NCBI GenBank assembly: GCA_022616435.1
Contig: JAKEET010000172.1
Span: forward strand, 1 to 49,771
Reading direction: 5' to 3'
Length of the DNA: 49,771 nucleotides
Source of the DNA: Gemmataceae bacterium
Lineage (GTDB): Bacteria; Planctomycetota; Planctomycetia; Gemmatales; Gemmataceae
Part shown: one piece after another, positions 35,042 to 42,408 of the stretch
Layout of the letters: every line of letters begins with the position of its first letter
How positions within the stretch are numbered: position 1 is the stretch's first letter
Made by a program: the position numbers and the translations under genes
The notes under the pieces: generated by a model
Databases searched by the model: none
Told to the model about the DNA's origin: nothing
What the model saw: only the letters and a program-made list of their open reading frames with translations

Positions 35042-35191
35042 GGGTGGCATGCTTTCGCCGATCCCTCGCCACGCGTGAAGGATGGGGACCATCACGCGAA
35101 AGCATGTTGTCCCCGGCGCGACCTGCATGCTTTCGCGGTGTTGGTCCAGAAGCTCCTGATGAAGCGCGGGAGCCGCGAAAGCATGCCACCC
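35042..35191. repeat. GCATGCTTTCGC 150-bp repeat, copy B2, inverted relative to B1
   Basis: 150 bp, again running from GGGTGGCATGC to GCATGCCACCC. It aligns with the reverse complement of 33545-33695 over its length with scattered differences and one region (35086-35100) that has drifted. Same four alternating CATGCTTTCGC words. Confidence 0.85.
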
Positions 35192-35540
35192 ACCGCACGA
35201 CAAGATGAAGCGCGTGAGCCACCCGCCGCGCCGCGAGAGGATACCGACAACCGGATCCCAATTGGCAGTATCCTACCTGAAGGAACTTGGATTGCAAGCC
35301 ACCCGGCCGACAACGCCGACAACCTGATTCACAGCGCGCGAGTCGGCAATTCGAGCCTGAGCCTCAGCGAAGGGCCCTTCGCTGAGGGTTGAGCGGAAAG
35401 CACGTTCAACCCCGACGCACATTCCGTGGCCAGCTGGCGTTCTGGCATTCTGGAGCCGACTTCGGCTACCGTCCGCTGCATGGACGGCCCTTCCTCCATA
35501 GACAACAATTATCCTGCGCCGAATAGAATAGCCGTTGACT
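35192..35540. other. Intergenic region upstream of the OxyR-type gene
   Basis: 349 bases with no credible gene. It holds a perfect 26-base palindrome (35362-35387) and the candidate regulator sites at 35498-35542, described separately. The rest shows nothing recognisable. Confidence 0.5.
35362..35387. repeat. CCTCAGCGAAGGG 26-bp perfect palindrome
   Basis: CCTCAGCGAAGGG is followed directly by its reverse complement CCCTTCGCTGAGG, without a loop. It is 154 bases upstream of the OxyR-type start. It might be a regulator site or another dispersed repeat; a second copy was not seen in the window. Confidence 0.75.
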
Positions 35541-35542
35541 AT
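35498..35542 (+). promoter_or_regulatory. OxyR-like boxes: ATAG-N7-TTAT and ATAG-N7-CTAT
   Basis: Box 1 is ATAG-N7-TTAT at 35498-35512, and box 2 is ATAG-N7-CTAT at 35528-35542, which overlaps the start codon of the regulator (CTATGG). Both fit the OxyR half-site frame ATAG-N7-CTAT and the LysR T-N11-A rule. Their spacing (30 bases start-to-start) is wider than the 22 of the E. coli consensus; another ATAG at 35523 offers 25. Likely an autoregulatory site; by eye only. Confidence 0.5.
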
Positions 35543-36458
35543 GGAAATCCACCAGCTGCAATACCTGGTCGCCCTCGCCGAGGAGGGGAGCTTCACCAAG
35601 GCCGCCGAGCGAGCCCTGGTGGCGCAGCCGTCGCTCAGCCAGCAGATCCAGAAGCTCGAACGCGAGATCGGCCAGCCGCTGTTCGACCGGCTGCCGCGCG
35701 GCGTGGTGCCGACCGAGGCGGGGCAACGCTTGATCGAGCACGCCCGCCGCATCCTGGCCGAGCTGAACGACGCCAAGCGGCGGGCGGCCGAGCTGCGCGA
35801 CCACGTCGCCGGCACGCTGACCGTGGCCGCCATCCCCACGGTCGCGCCGTTTCTCTTGCCCAAGGTCGTGCGCCGCTTCCTGGCGCGCTGGCCCGACGTG
35901 CAGCTCGAGATCGTCGAGGACGTCACCCATCGCCTGCTCGAAGGGATCGAGCGCGGCGCCATCGACCTGGCGGTGATGTCGAGCGCCGAGCCGCCGCCCA
36001 GCGTGCTCTTGGAAACCGTCGGCGCCGAGCCGTTGCTGCTGCTGCTCCCCGCCCGGCATCGGCTCGCCAGGCGGACGACGGTGCCGTGGGCGGCGATCGA
36101 AGGCGAGCCGTTCCTGGTGCTGCACGAGATGCATTGCCTGGCGGGCCAGGTGCAGCGCTTCTGCAAGCCGCAGGGGCTGCGGCCATGCGTGGTGGCCTGC
36201 GGCGCCCAGCTCGCGACCCTGGCGGAGATGGTGTCGGCCGGCCTGGGCATCTCGGTCGCCCCCGCCATGATGCGCGAACATGATAGCGACAAGACCCGCG
36301 CCTACCGCCCGTTCGCCGACGCCCCGCCGCGCCGCGACCTGTGCGTCGCCTCGGCAATGATGCGCTACCGCACCAACGCGGCCCGGGCGTTCATCCAGAC
36401 CGTGAAGGAGTCGCTGGCGGAGAAGCCGGCCGGAAAGGTGAAGGCGCCGGCGATGTGA
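35541..36458 (+). CDS. oxyR: LysR-family regulator, OxyR type
   Basis: 305 residues, exactly the length of E. coli OxyR. Residues 1-60 are the LysR helix-turn-helix (MEIHQLQYLVALAEEGSFTKAAERALVAQPSLSQQIQKLE). The effector domain follows from about 90 (LTVAAIPTVAPFLLPKVVRRFLARWPDVQLEIVEDVTHRLLEGIERGAIDLAVMS). The decisive feature is HCLAGQVQRFC with cysteines at 199 and 208, matching in sequence and numbering the peroxide-sensing C199 and C208 of E. coli OxyR (GHCLRDQAMGFC). It should sense hydrogen peroxide and activate peroxidase/catalase genes; none is adjacent. A TTG at 35535 could add two residues; the ATG is preferred. Candidate operators overlap its start. Confidence 0.92.
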   Translation: MEIHQLQYLVALAEEGSFTKAAERALVAQPSLSQQIQKLEREIGQPLFDRLPRGVVPTEAGQRLIEHARRILAELNDAKRRAAELRDHVAGTLTVAAIPTVAPFLLPKVVRRFLARWPDVQLEIVEDVTHRLLEGIERGAIDLAVMSSAEPPPSVLLETVGAEPLLLLLPARHRLARRTTVPWAAIEGEPFLVLHEMHCLAGQVQRFCKPQGLRPCVVACGAQLATLAEMVSAGLGISVAPAMMREHDSDKTRAYRPFADAPPRRDLCVASAMMRYRTNAARAFIQTVKESLAEKPAGKVKAPAM

Positions 36459-36532
36459 GCGTGCGGCCGGGACGAAACAAATCATCATGTGCTCTTTGGT
36501 CTCGTCAGTGGTAGACTGAGGAATTGCCAGTT

Positions 36533-37471
36533 TCACCGCCTCTCGTCCCACCCGCTCTTCTCCAGCCGCCGGATCTCCTTCTCAATCTCCGTCCCTTCAT
36601 AAAACCACAGCCGCCCGTGCACCCGTTTTGTCTCGCCCGGCTTGCAATCGGGAAACTTTGGGTCGGAGTGCAGGCACGGGCACGGCGGATTCGCCCAGGC
36701 GCGGTGCAGCGGCTGCCAGGCGGTGATGATCCAGCGCTTGCCGTCCTGATCCTTGCACGCGACATAGGGGCCGGAGAAGACCTTGTTGTCCTTGGTCTGC
36801 TGTTCGAAACCCTTGGCCCCCTTCAGCAGCACGCACACCTGCACGCGCAGGTCGGTCAACTTCTCCTTCGTTCCGTTGGTCAACCACATCTCCATGGCGA
36901 CGTGGTCCTTCGCCGGCACGACCTTGGTCCGAAACGCGATGCCGTTGGGAAGCTGGCGGGCGATGTCGAAGCTGCCGTCGGCGCGGCGGCTCCATTCGAG
37001 CTGGGTCAGCTCGATCTTCTGCTTGGTCCACAGGGTCGGGACGTGCGTGTGGGCCAGATAGGTCAGGCCCAGGTTCGACCAGATCGCCTCCGGTACGTCA
37101 ACGACGACGTAGCTGGCGTCATCCCAGGGAGTGAACACGCTGACCTTGGTTTCGCGCTGCGGGCGAATGGCGCCGTCGAGAAAGCCGATGCGCGGATGCC
37201 GGCCGCCGGGATAGGGCAGTGTCAGCAACGGACTGTCGGCCGGACGCTTGGGCTTGGTGGCCGGCGCGATCCTGAACCGCTCCAGGGCGGCGGCGATGTC
37301 CTTGTTCGACAAGCCCGTGGCGGCCCGAATTTCCGCGGTCGTGAAGCGGTGATGCCAGACCATGTTTTCCAGCCAGGAGCGCAGCTCGGCGTCGTTGGCC
37401 GGCCGGCGGAAGTTCGGGGCTTCCGAGTCGGCGGCTTGGAAGAGACAGAACGCGGCGATGAGCGGGATCAT
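36533..37471 (-). CDS. Secreted hypothetical protein
   Basis: 312 residues from ATG 37471, with a short signal peptide (IPLIAAFCLFQAADS). An N-terminal helical part (LRSWLENMVWHHRFTTAEIRAATGLSNKDIAAALERFRI) resembles a small winged/HTH-like domain and is followed by a beta-rich body: GGRHPRIGFLDGAIRPQRETKVSVFTPWDDASYVVVDVPEAIWSN, HTHVPTLWTKQKIELTQLEW, VAMEMWLTNGTKEKLTDLRVQVCVLLKGAKGF, and the end KRVHGRLWFYEGTEIEKEIRRLEKSGW. I recognise the type as a planctomycete secreted protein of unknown function; the LTDLRVQ stretch is reminiscent of sugar-mutarotase-like or jelly-roll folds. It converges with the OxyR gene. Confidence 0.7.
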   Translation of the reverse strand: MIPLIAAFCLFQAADSEAPNFRRPANDAELRSWLENMVWHHRFTTAEIRAATGLSNKDIAAALERFRIAPATKPKRPADSPLLTLPYPGGRHPRIGFLDGAIRPQRETKVSVFTPWDDASYVVVDVPEAIWSNLGLTYLAHTHVPTLWTKQKIELTQLEWSRRADGSFDIARQLPNGIAFRTKVVPAKDHVAMEMWLTNGTKEKLTDLRVQVCVLLKGAKGFEQQTKDNKVFSGPYVACKDQDGKRWIITAWQPLHRAWANPPCPCLHSDPKFPDCKPGETKRVHGRLWFYEGTEIEKEIRRLEKSGWDERR

Positions 37472-37648
37472 GCGATTGTCTCGTTGGAGCAGGCGGCGGC
37501 TTACACCGCCCACGTTCCGCTTGACCTATAATATCTCCGGTCCTGCGTCGATGCCATCGGCATTGGTCGGGCATCTTTGCTCATCGCACCCAAGGACCAC
37601 GTCAAGGCGCATGTGCGCAAGGGAATCAAATCCTAGTAAGCTGATTCC

Positions 37649-38707
37649 ATGGCCACCCTCGTCCAAGCCGTTCGCCTCGCCCTGCACTACGGCGAGGAGC
37701 ATCTCGGCGTCACCGACATCTTCGGCGAAGACGTCGGCCCGCCGCTGGGCGGCGTGTTCACCGCCACGCAAGGCTTGAAGACCGCCTGGAACTCGCCGCT
37801 CGACGAGCGCGGCATCATCGGCACGGCCATGGGCATCGCCTACGCCGGCGGGCGGCCGGTGTGCGAGATCCAATTCTGCGACTACGGCTTCAACACCATC
37901 GACCTCTTGAAGGTCGCCGGCAATCAGCGCTGGGCCGGCGCCGGCAACTACGCGATGCCGATCGTGCTCATGACGCCCTCGGGCTCGGGCATCCGCGGCA
38001 GCCTGTATCACTCGCACAGCTTCGAAAGCTGGGCGTCGCGCCTCGCCGGCTGGAAGATCGTCATGCCCAGCAACCCGCTCGACGCCTATGGCCTCATGCT
38101 CTCGGCCATCGTCGATCCCAACCCGGTCATGGTCCTGCTGCCCAAGGCGCTGTTGCGGCTTCGCGGCGATCAGCTCATTCCCGGCGAACCGGAAGACCAG
38201 GACGAGCTCAAGGCGTTGATCGACGCTCCCGTCGGGGATCGGTCGAGATGGAAGCCGCGCTGGCCGGCGGTGCGCGAGCATTTCGTGCCGCTCGGCATCG
38301 CGTCGCTGGTGCGGGAGGGGACGCACGGCACCGTCGTCAGTTACGGAAGAACTCTCCCTTTGTGCGTCGATGCCGCGGACCAGCTTCGTGAAGAACACGG
38401 CTTCAGCTTCGACGTGCTCGACTTGCGCAGCATTTTCCCGTATGATTGGCAGGCGATCCGTGCCAGCGTGCTGAAGACCGGCCGGCTCTTGATCGTCAAC
38501 GAAGACACCGAGGTGACCAATTTCGGCGAGCATTTGCTCCGCCGGGTCGTCGACGAGCACTTTTACGATCTGCTGGTCCGGCCGCGGGTGCTCCTGGGCA
38601 AGCACCTGCCGGGGATCGGTCTGAACCAGGTGTACGAACAGAACTCGGTGCCGCAGTTGCCGTCGATCAGGGCGGCGCTCGAAGAACTGGCGACCGAGCC
38701 GGCGTGA
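37649..38707 (+). CDS. 2-oxoacid dehydrogenase E1-beta-like (transketolase pyrimidine/C-terminal domains)
   Basis: 352 residues. The pyrimidine-binding domain shows FGEDVGPPLGGVFTATQGL, ERGIIGTAMGIAYAGGRPVCEIQFCDY, and NYAMPIVLMTPSGSGIRGSLYHSHSFESWASRLAGWKIVMPSNPLDAYGLMLSAIVDPNPVMVLLPKALLR; the C-terminal transketolase domain has GTVVSYGRTLPLCVDAADQL, FDVLDLRSIFPYDWQAIRASVLKTGRLLIVNEDTEVTNFGEHL. Branched-chain or pyruvate E1-beta subunits are about this length and pair with an alpha subunit that binds thiamine diphosphate. No alpha gene or E2/E3 genes are adjacent, which is unusual. The enzyme would act in the cytoplasm in 2-oxoacid oxidation. Confidence 0.92.
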   Translation: MATLVQAVRLALHYGEEHLGVTDIFGEDVGPPLGGVFTATQGLKTAWNSPLDERGIIGTAMGIAYAGGRPVCEIQFCDYGFNTIDLLKVAGNQRWAGAGNYAMPIVLMTPSGSGIRGSLYHSHSFESWASRLAGWKIVMPSNPLDAYGLMLSAIVDPNPVMVLLPKALLRLRGDQLIPGEPEDQDELKALIDAPVGDRSRWKPRWPAVREHFVPLGIASLVREGTHGTVVSYGRTLPLCVDAADQLREEHGFSFDVLDLRSIFPYDWQAIRASVLKTGRLLIVNEDTEVTNFGEHLLRRVVDEHFYDLLVRPRVLLGKHLPGIGLNQVYEQNSVPQLPSIRAALEELATEPA

Positions 38708-38744
38708 AGTCAGGGGAGGCAATTGAGTCGACCAGGAGGGTCCG

Positions 38745-38969
38745 ATGCCGATCAACATCGAAGAGATCATAGAAAAGGCGTTTGAGCAAGCGTTCTCCAA
38801 GGCATTGGAGCGAACTCTTGAAGCCAAGGCCGAGCAGTTGTTCAAGCACGCTTTCGAGAACGGCTCGGAGTTGAGCAAGAAGCTCGAACAGAAACTCGAC
38901 GAAGGGTTTCGACGGTTCATTGAGGATGGCATCCGCTGGGACAAGCGCAAGCCCGGTTTCAAGAAATAG
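38745..38969 (+). CDS. Small amphipathic helical protein
   Basis: 74 residues; AGGAGGG is five bases before the ATG. Almost entirely helical with heptad character (INIEEIIEKAFEQAFSKALERTLEAKAEQLFKHAFENGSELSKKLEQKLDEGFRRFI), probably a short coiled coil, ending IRWDKRKPGFKK. It stops one base before a GTG that may start the next gene, so translation coupling is likely. No family was recognised; a partner of the transglutaminase membrane protein is a guess from position. Confidence 0.65.
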   Translation: MPINIEEIIEKAFEQAFSKALERTLEAKAEQLFKHAFENGSELSKKLEQKLDEGFRRFIEDGIRWDKRKPGFKK

Positions 38970-38975
38970 GTGCGC

Positions 38976-41339
38976 ATGCGTCTCGAAACGCTCTTCCATG
39001 GCAGTTTCTACCTCACGCTCGCCCTGGCGGCGCTGTGCCTGGCGTCGTCGTCCACGTTTTTCCTCCCCTGGATGCCGGTCTTCGTGCTCGGCATGCTGGC
39101 CCTCTTGTTCCTGGCCTGGCGTCAAGAGGGCGTCTGGGTGCTGTCCGAGATGGCGGCCAACCATCTGGGCGTGTTCATCGCCATCGGCGCGGCGGGTTGG
39201 ATTCTCTATCAGATCCCGCGCTCGGAAGACGACTTGCTGCGGGCCGGCGTCAACTGGCCGGCCGGGCTGCTGCCCCACCTCGGTCCCTTGCTGATGATCC
39301 TGCTGATCGTGAAGCTGTTTCGGCCGAAACGGCTCCCCGATTACTGGGTCATCCAGACGATGGGCCTGATGATGGTCACGCTGGCCGCCGTGCTGGCCGA
39401 TAGTCACACGTTCGGCCTCCTCGCGATGCTGTACCTGGCGAGCCTGGTGTGGAGCTTGGCCCTCTACTATCCAGTCCGCGAGCGGCAACTGATCGACGCG
39501 GCGGCGTGGGCACATGACGCGTCGGCGAACGTGGCGTCGGCGAACGTGGCGTCGGCGAACGTGGCGTCGGCGAACGTGGCGTCGGCAGGCCGGCTGCCGC
39601 TGTTCGACGCCACGGCGGCGCGTCCCGCCGTGGCGGTTCCGTGGCGGCTTTGGGGGCTGCCCCGCGCGGCGCTGTGGACGGGGGTTGTCGCCCTCGCGGG
39701 CTTCATGGTGTTTCTGGCCGCGCCGCGCCAGGGGCAATCGCAATGGGACGCGCGGAACCTCAGCACGATTTCGGCGGCGAACAGGCGGGCGCGCGACTCG
39801 GCGGCCATCGACCTCAATCGCGTCGGCACGGTCGAGCTGCCCGAGGGGCCGGCCTTCGCCGTGACCGTGCGCGATCATGAGGGCCGGCCCCGGAACGCCT
39901 CGTCCATCCAGCGCTGGCGCACCGAAGTCGTCGAGGTCCATATCGCGGGCCGCTGGTATTCGTTCGCCCAGAAAGAGCTGCTGGGCCGCTACGTCCTGCA
40001 GCCTGTGGCGCTGGCGGCCGAACCGGAGCCGGACCGGGTGCGCCCGGGAGAATGGCTGGTCACATTGGACGTGGTGCCGAGGACGGCCGGCGGCCTGGTG
40101 CTGGCGGAGCCGCTCGATTGGGATCGCGGGTTTGGCCTGGGCCCGCGCCTGAATCGGCAGCCGCACGCTGCCGGGTTCTTCGAGGTCGTGCCCGGGTGCG
40201 ACATCGTCATGCCGGCGCGCATGCGCAGCCGCCTCCACACGTTCTCCTACAGTCAGGTGATCCGCGTCCCGGACGGCAATCCGCGGCAGCCGGCCCCGAA
40301 CATTCACGAGGAATACGCCGACCATCTGGCGAATCAACCCGCTCCGCGACCGCTGCAACGGTGGACGCACGAGCTCATGCAGCGTTTGCCGGGATTGAGC
40401 GGCGCCGATCGGGCGCTGGACGATCGGGGCCGGCTGGCGGCGCCGGCGCACGCCAAGGTCGCACAGGCCCTGTGCGATCACCTGGCGCAATCGGGCGAAT
40501 ACGCGTACAGCCTGGAATTGCGCCGCAAGGAGCGCGATCTCGACCCGACCGTCGATTTCTTGATGAATGTCAAGGAAGGGCACTGCGAGCGCTACGCCGG
40601 CGGCCTGGCGCTGATGCTGCGCGCGCTCGGCATCCGCTGCCGGGTCGTCAAAGGCTACCTCGGCGGCGACACCGATGAACAGGGCGAGGCCGTGGTCCGC
40701 CTCAACAGCGCCCATAGCTGGGTCGAGGCGCTGGTCCCCGGCGATTCGACCAAATGGCAATGGCTGACGCTCGATCCCACCCCGTCCTTCGGTACGCACT
40801 CCAACGTGCTGGTCTCGTGGTGGCGCTGGTGCACCGACAACTTGTTGGACAGCCGGGTCCTTTGGCGGCAGTTCATCATGGAATACACGCCGGAGCAGCA
40901 AGGCGAAGTCCTGGGGCGGTTGGTCGTGTGGCTCATGTCGAGGCGGGGGCTGGCGGTGGTGTTGGTGCTGGCCGGCGTGGCGGTCGCCGTGGTTTACGGC
41001 CGGCGGGCGGGGCACGGATTGTTGGCCCTCCTCGTCCAGGGCTGGCGGACCCCCGCGGCAACTCCGGCCGGCGCGCGGGTTCGCTTCTTCGACGAATTCC
41101 TGCGCCTCGCGGCGCGCCGGCTCGGCATGCGTCCGTCGAGGGGGCAGACGCCGCGCGAGTTCGCGGCCGAGGTCGGCGCGCTGCTGGAGCGGCGCGTCGA
41201 CACGCGCGACCTCAGTCACATCCCCGAGCTGCTGGCGCGGCGCTATTACGATCAGCGCTACGGCGGCAACACGTTGACGGCGCCGGAGCACGCGGTCCTG
41301 CAGGATTGGCTGACCGTCCTGCGCAAGGCGCTGCGGTAG
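38976..41339 (+). CDS. Transglutaminase-like membrane protein (DUF3488/TgpA type)
   Basis: 787 residues from ATG 38976 (GTG 38970 gives 789). Six or so N-terminal membrane spans (15-35, 38-50, 65-82, 105-120, 130-165, then 225-245) match DUF3488. A periplasmic transglutaminase domain follows with the triad Cys537 (VKEGHCERYAGG), His580 (SAHSWVEAL) and Asp600 (LDPTPSF). A final span (about 655-680) leads to a DUF4129-like tail (FFDEFLRLAARRLGMRPSRGQTPREFA). The family may act in peptide or cell-wall chemistry. In the linker after the spans is a 15-bp tandem repeat giving SANVA five times. Usually MoxR/DUF58 genes lie next to this; none is here. Confidence 0.93.
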   Translation: MRLETLFHGSFYLTLALAALCLASSSTFFLPWMPVFVLGMLALLFLAWRQEGVWVLSEMAANHLGVFIAIGAAGWILYQIPRSEDDLLRAGVNWPAGLLPHLGPLLMILLIVKLFRPKRLPDYWVIQTMGLMMVTLAAVLADSHTFGLLAMLYLASLVWSLALYYPVRERQLIDAAAWAHDASANVASANVASANVASANVASAGRLPLFDATAARPAVAVPWRLWGLPRAALWTGVVALAGFMVFLAAPRQGQSQWDARNLSTISAANRRARDSAAIDLNRVGTVELPEGPAFAVTVRDHEGRPRNASSIQRWRTEVVEVHIAGRWYSFAQKELLGRYVLQPVALAAEPEPDRVRPGEWLVTLDVVPRTAGGLVLAEPLDWDRGFGLGPRLNRQPHAAGFFEVVPGCDIVMPARMRSRLHTFSYSQVIRVPDGNPRQPAPNIHEEYADHLANQPAPRPLQRWTHELMQRLPGLSGADRALDDRGRLAAPAHAKVAQALCDHLAQSGEYAYSLELRRKERDLDPTVDFLMNVKEGHCERYAGGLALMLRALGIRCRVVKGYLGGDTDEQGEAVVRLNSAHSWVEALVPGDSTKWQWLTLDPTPSFGTHSNVLVSWWRWCTDNLLDSRVLWRQFIMEYTPEQQGEVLGRLVVWLMSRRGLAVVLVLAGVAVAVVYGRRAGHGLLALLVQGWRTPAATPAGARVRFFDEFLRLAARRLGMRPSRGQTPREFAAEVGALLERRVDTRDLSHIPELLARRYYDQRYGGNTLTAPEHAVLQDWLTVLRKALR
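39519..39590. repeat. 15-bp tandem repeat in transglutaminase gene
   Basis: GCGTCGGCGAACGTG occurs four times in a row from 39519 to 39578, with a fifth partial copy. It encodes (ASANV) repeats in the cytoplasmic or periplasmic linker. Unit length is divisible by three, so copy number can vary without a frameshift. Confidence 0.85.
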
Positions 41340-41391
41340 CGGCTGGCCGCCGATTCAAGCGCCGATCAACTCCGTTGCGCGAGGATTGGCA

Positions 41392-41706
41392 ATGCTTGGA
41401 CTCTTCCTCAATCCTCTGGTGTTGTGCGTGCTCGTTTGGCTGGTTGCGCGCGGCACCGCCGACATCGACTTTGGCAAGATGTTCTTCATTGCCCTCGGCG
41501 TGGGCATCGTCGGGACGCTCGCGGCGATGTTCCTCGGCGGCGGCTACGTTGGACTGCTCGCCTTGATTCCCATTCTCGGGCTGTTGCTGTTCCTGCTGAT
41601 GAAGTATTGCTACCTCACGCTGCAGCAGGGTTTGATCGTCACCGGCTTGTACTTCCTCTATCAGGTAGGTTTCGCCGTTGCGATTCACACCATGCTGTCG
41701 CGCTGA
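41392..41706 (+). CDS. Small membrane protein
   Basis: 104 residues; GAGG is seven bases before the ATG. Three or four hydrophobic spans: LFLNPLVLCVLVWLVA, MFFIALGVGIVGTLAAMFLGGGYVGLLALIPILGLLLFLLMKY, LIVTGLYFLYQVGFAVAIHTM. No charged catalytic residues or family motif recognised. It lies between the transglutaminase gene and the MarR gene, which converges on it. Confidence 0.75.
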   Translation: MLGLFLNPLVLCVLVWLVARGTADIDFGKMFFIALGVGIVGTLAAMFLGGGYVGLLALIPILGLLLFLLMKYCYLTLQQGLIVTGLYFLYQVGFAVAIHTMLSR

Positions 41707-41743
41707 GACCGCGCCGCAAACCATACCGCACCTTGCACAAACA

Positions 41744-42199
41744 TCACGCCGGCGTCCGTTCCAGCAGGCCGTGCAGTTTGGTGAGGACGCGGATCAGGTC
41801 TTCCTGGTCGTCGTCGGACAGGTTCTGCAAACGTTCGACGATGCGGCCGACGCGGGCGCCCTGGTAGTCGAGCAAGGTTTTTTCGCCGTGGGCGGTCAGG
41901 CCGACGTCGATCTTGCGCTTGTCGCGCGGGTTGATGCGGCATTCGATGAGGGGCCGCTCGCGATTCTCGAGGGCGCGGATGATGCGCGACATCTGGGCCG
42001 GCAGGATGCCGAGCACGCGCTGGATGTCGCCGACGATCATGGTGCCGTTGGCTTGCAAGAGCGACAGGGTGAGGAACTCGACTTCCTTGAGGTCGCGGGC
42101 GCGGCGGCGGCCGCGCAGGGTGGACAGGCAAATCTGCGTGACGATCTCGAAGAGTTCCAGGGCAAGGTCTTCGACGCGGTGCCCGGTGCCGGTGGCCAT
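41744..42199 (-). CDS. MarR-family transcriptional regulator
   Basis: 151 residues. A winged helix core: KEVEFLTLSLLQANGTMIVGDIQRVLGILPAQMSRIIRALE (about 38-78) with the recognition helix in PAQMSRIIRALENR and the wing IECRINPRDKRKIDVGLTAHGEK, the classic MarR D-x-R-(D/R)-K/G turn. Flanking helices (LALELFEIVTQICLSTLRG; RIVERLQNLSDDDQEDLIRVLTKLHGLLE) form the dimer interface. It probably represses nearby or remote genes in response to a small molecule; no operator is evident. It is oriented away from the kinase gene at its upstream side, sharing a 209-base gap. Confidence 0.93.
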   Translation of the reverse strand: MATGTGHRVEDLALELFEIVTQICLSTLRGRRRARDLKEVEFLTLSLLQANGTMIVGDIQRVLGILPAQMSRIIRALENRERPLIECRINPRDKRKIDVGLTAHGEKTLLDYQGARVGRIVERLQNLSDDDQEDLIRVLTKLHGLLERTPA

Positions 42200-42408
42200 G
42201 GGAAGCCCCCTGTCGCCGGGCTCGCGGCGCCGCCGGGGTGCTAGGCAGAGACCGGGGCGGAGCCGGCGGACGGGTTGAGTGCTTCCTCCATGATAAACGT
42301 TGACATGGGTATGTCAATTGCGCTTGGGCAACCGTTGCCGGGCGGCAACGGCTTGCGCGCGTCGCCGCGGCGCGAGGCTGCGGATTGTAACGGATCTGCG
42401 GGCGCCGG

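Noticed and set aside
33545..35191. Composite transposon
   Set aside because: No transposase, no terminal direct repeats of the target were seen; only inverted repeats flank the gene.
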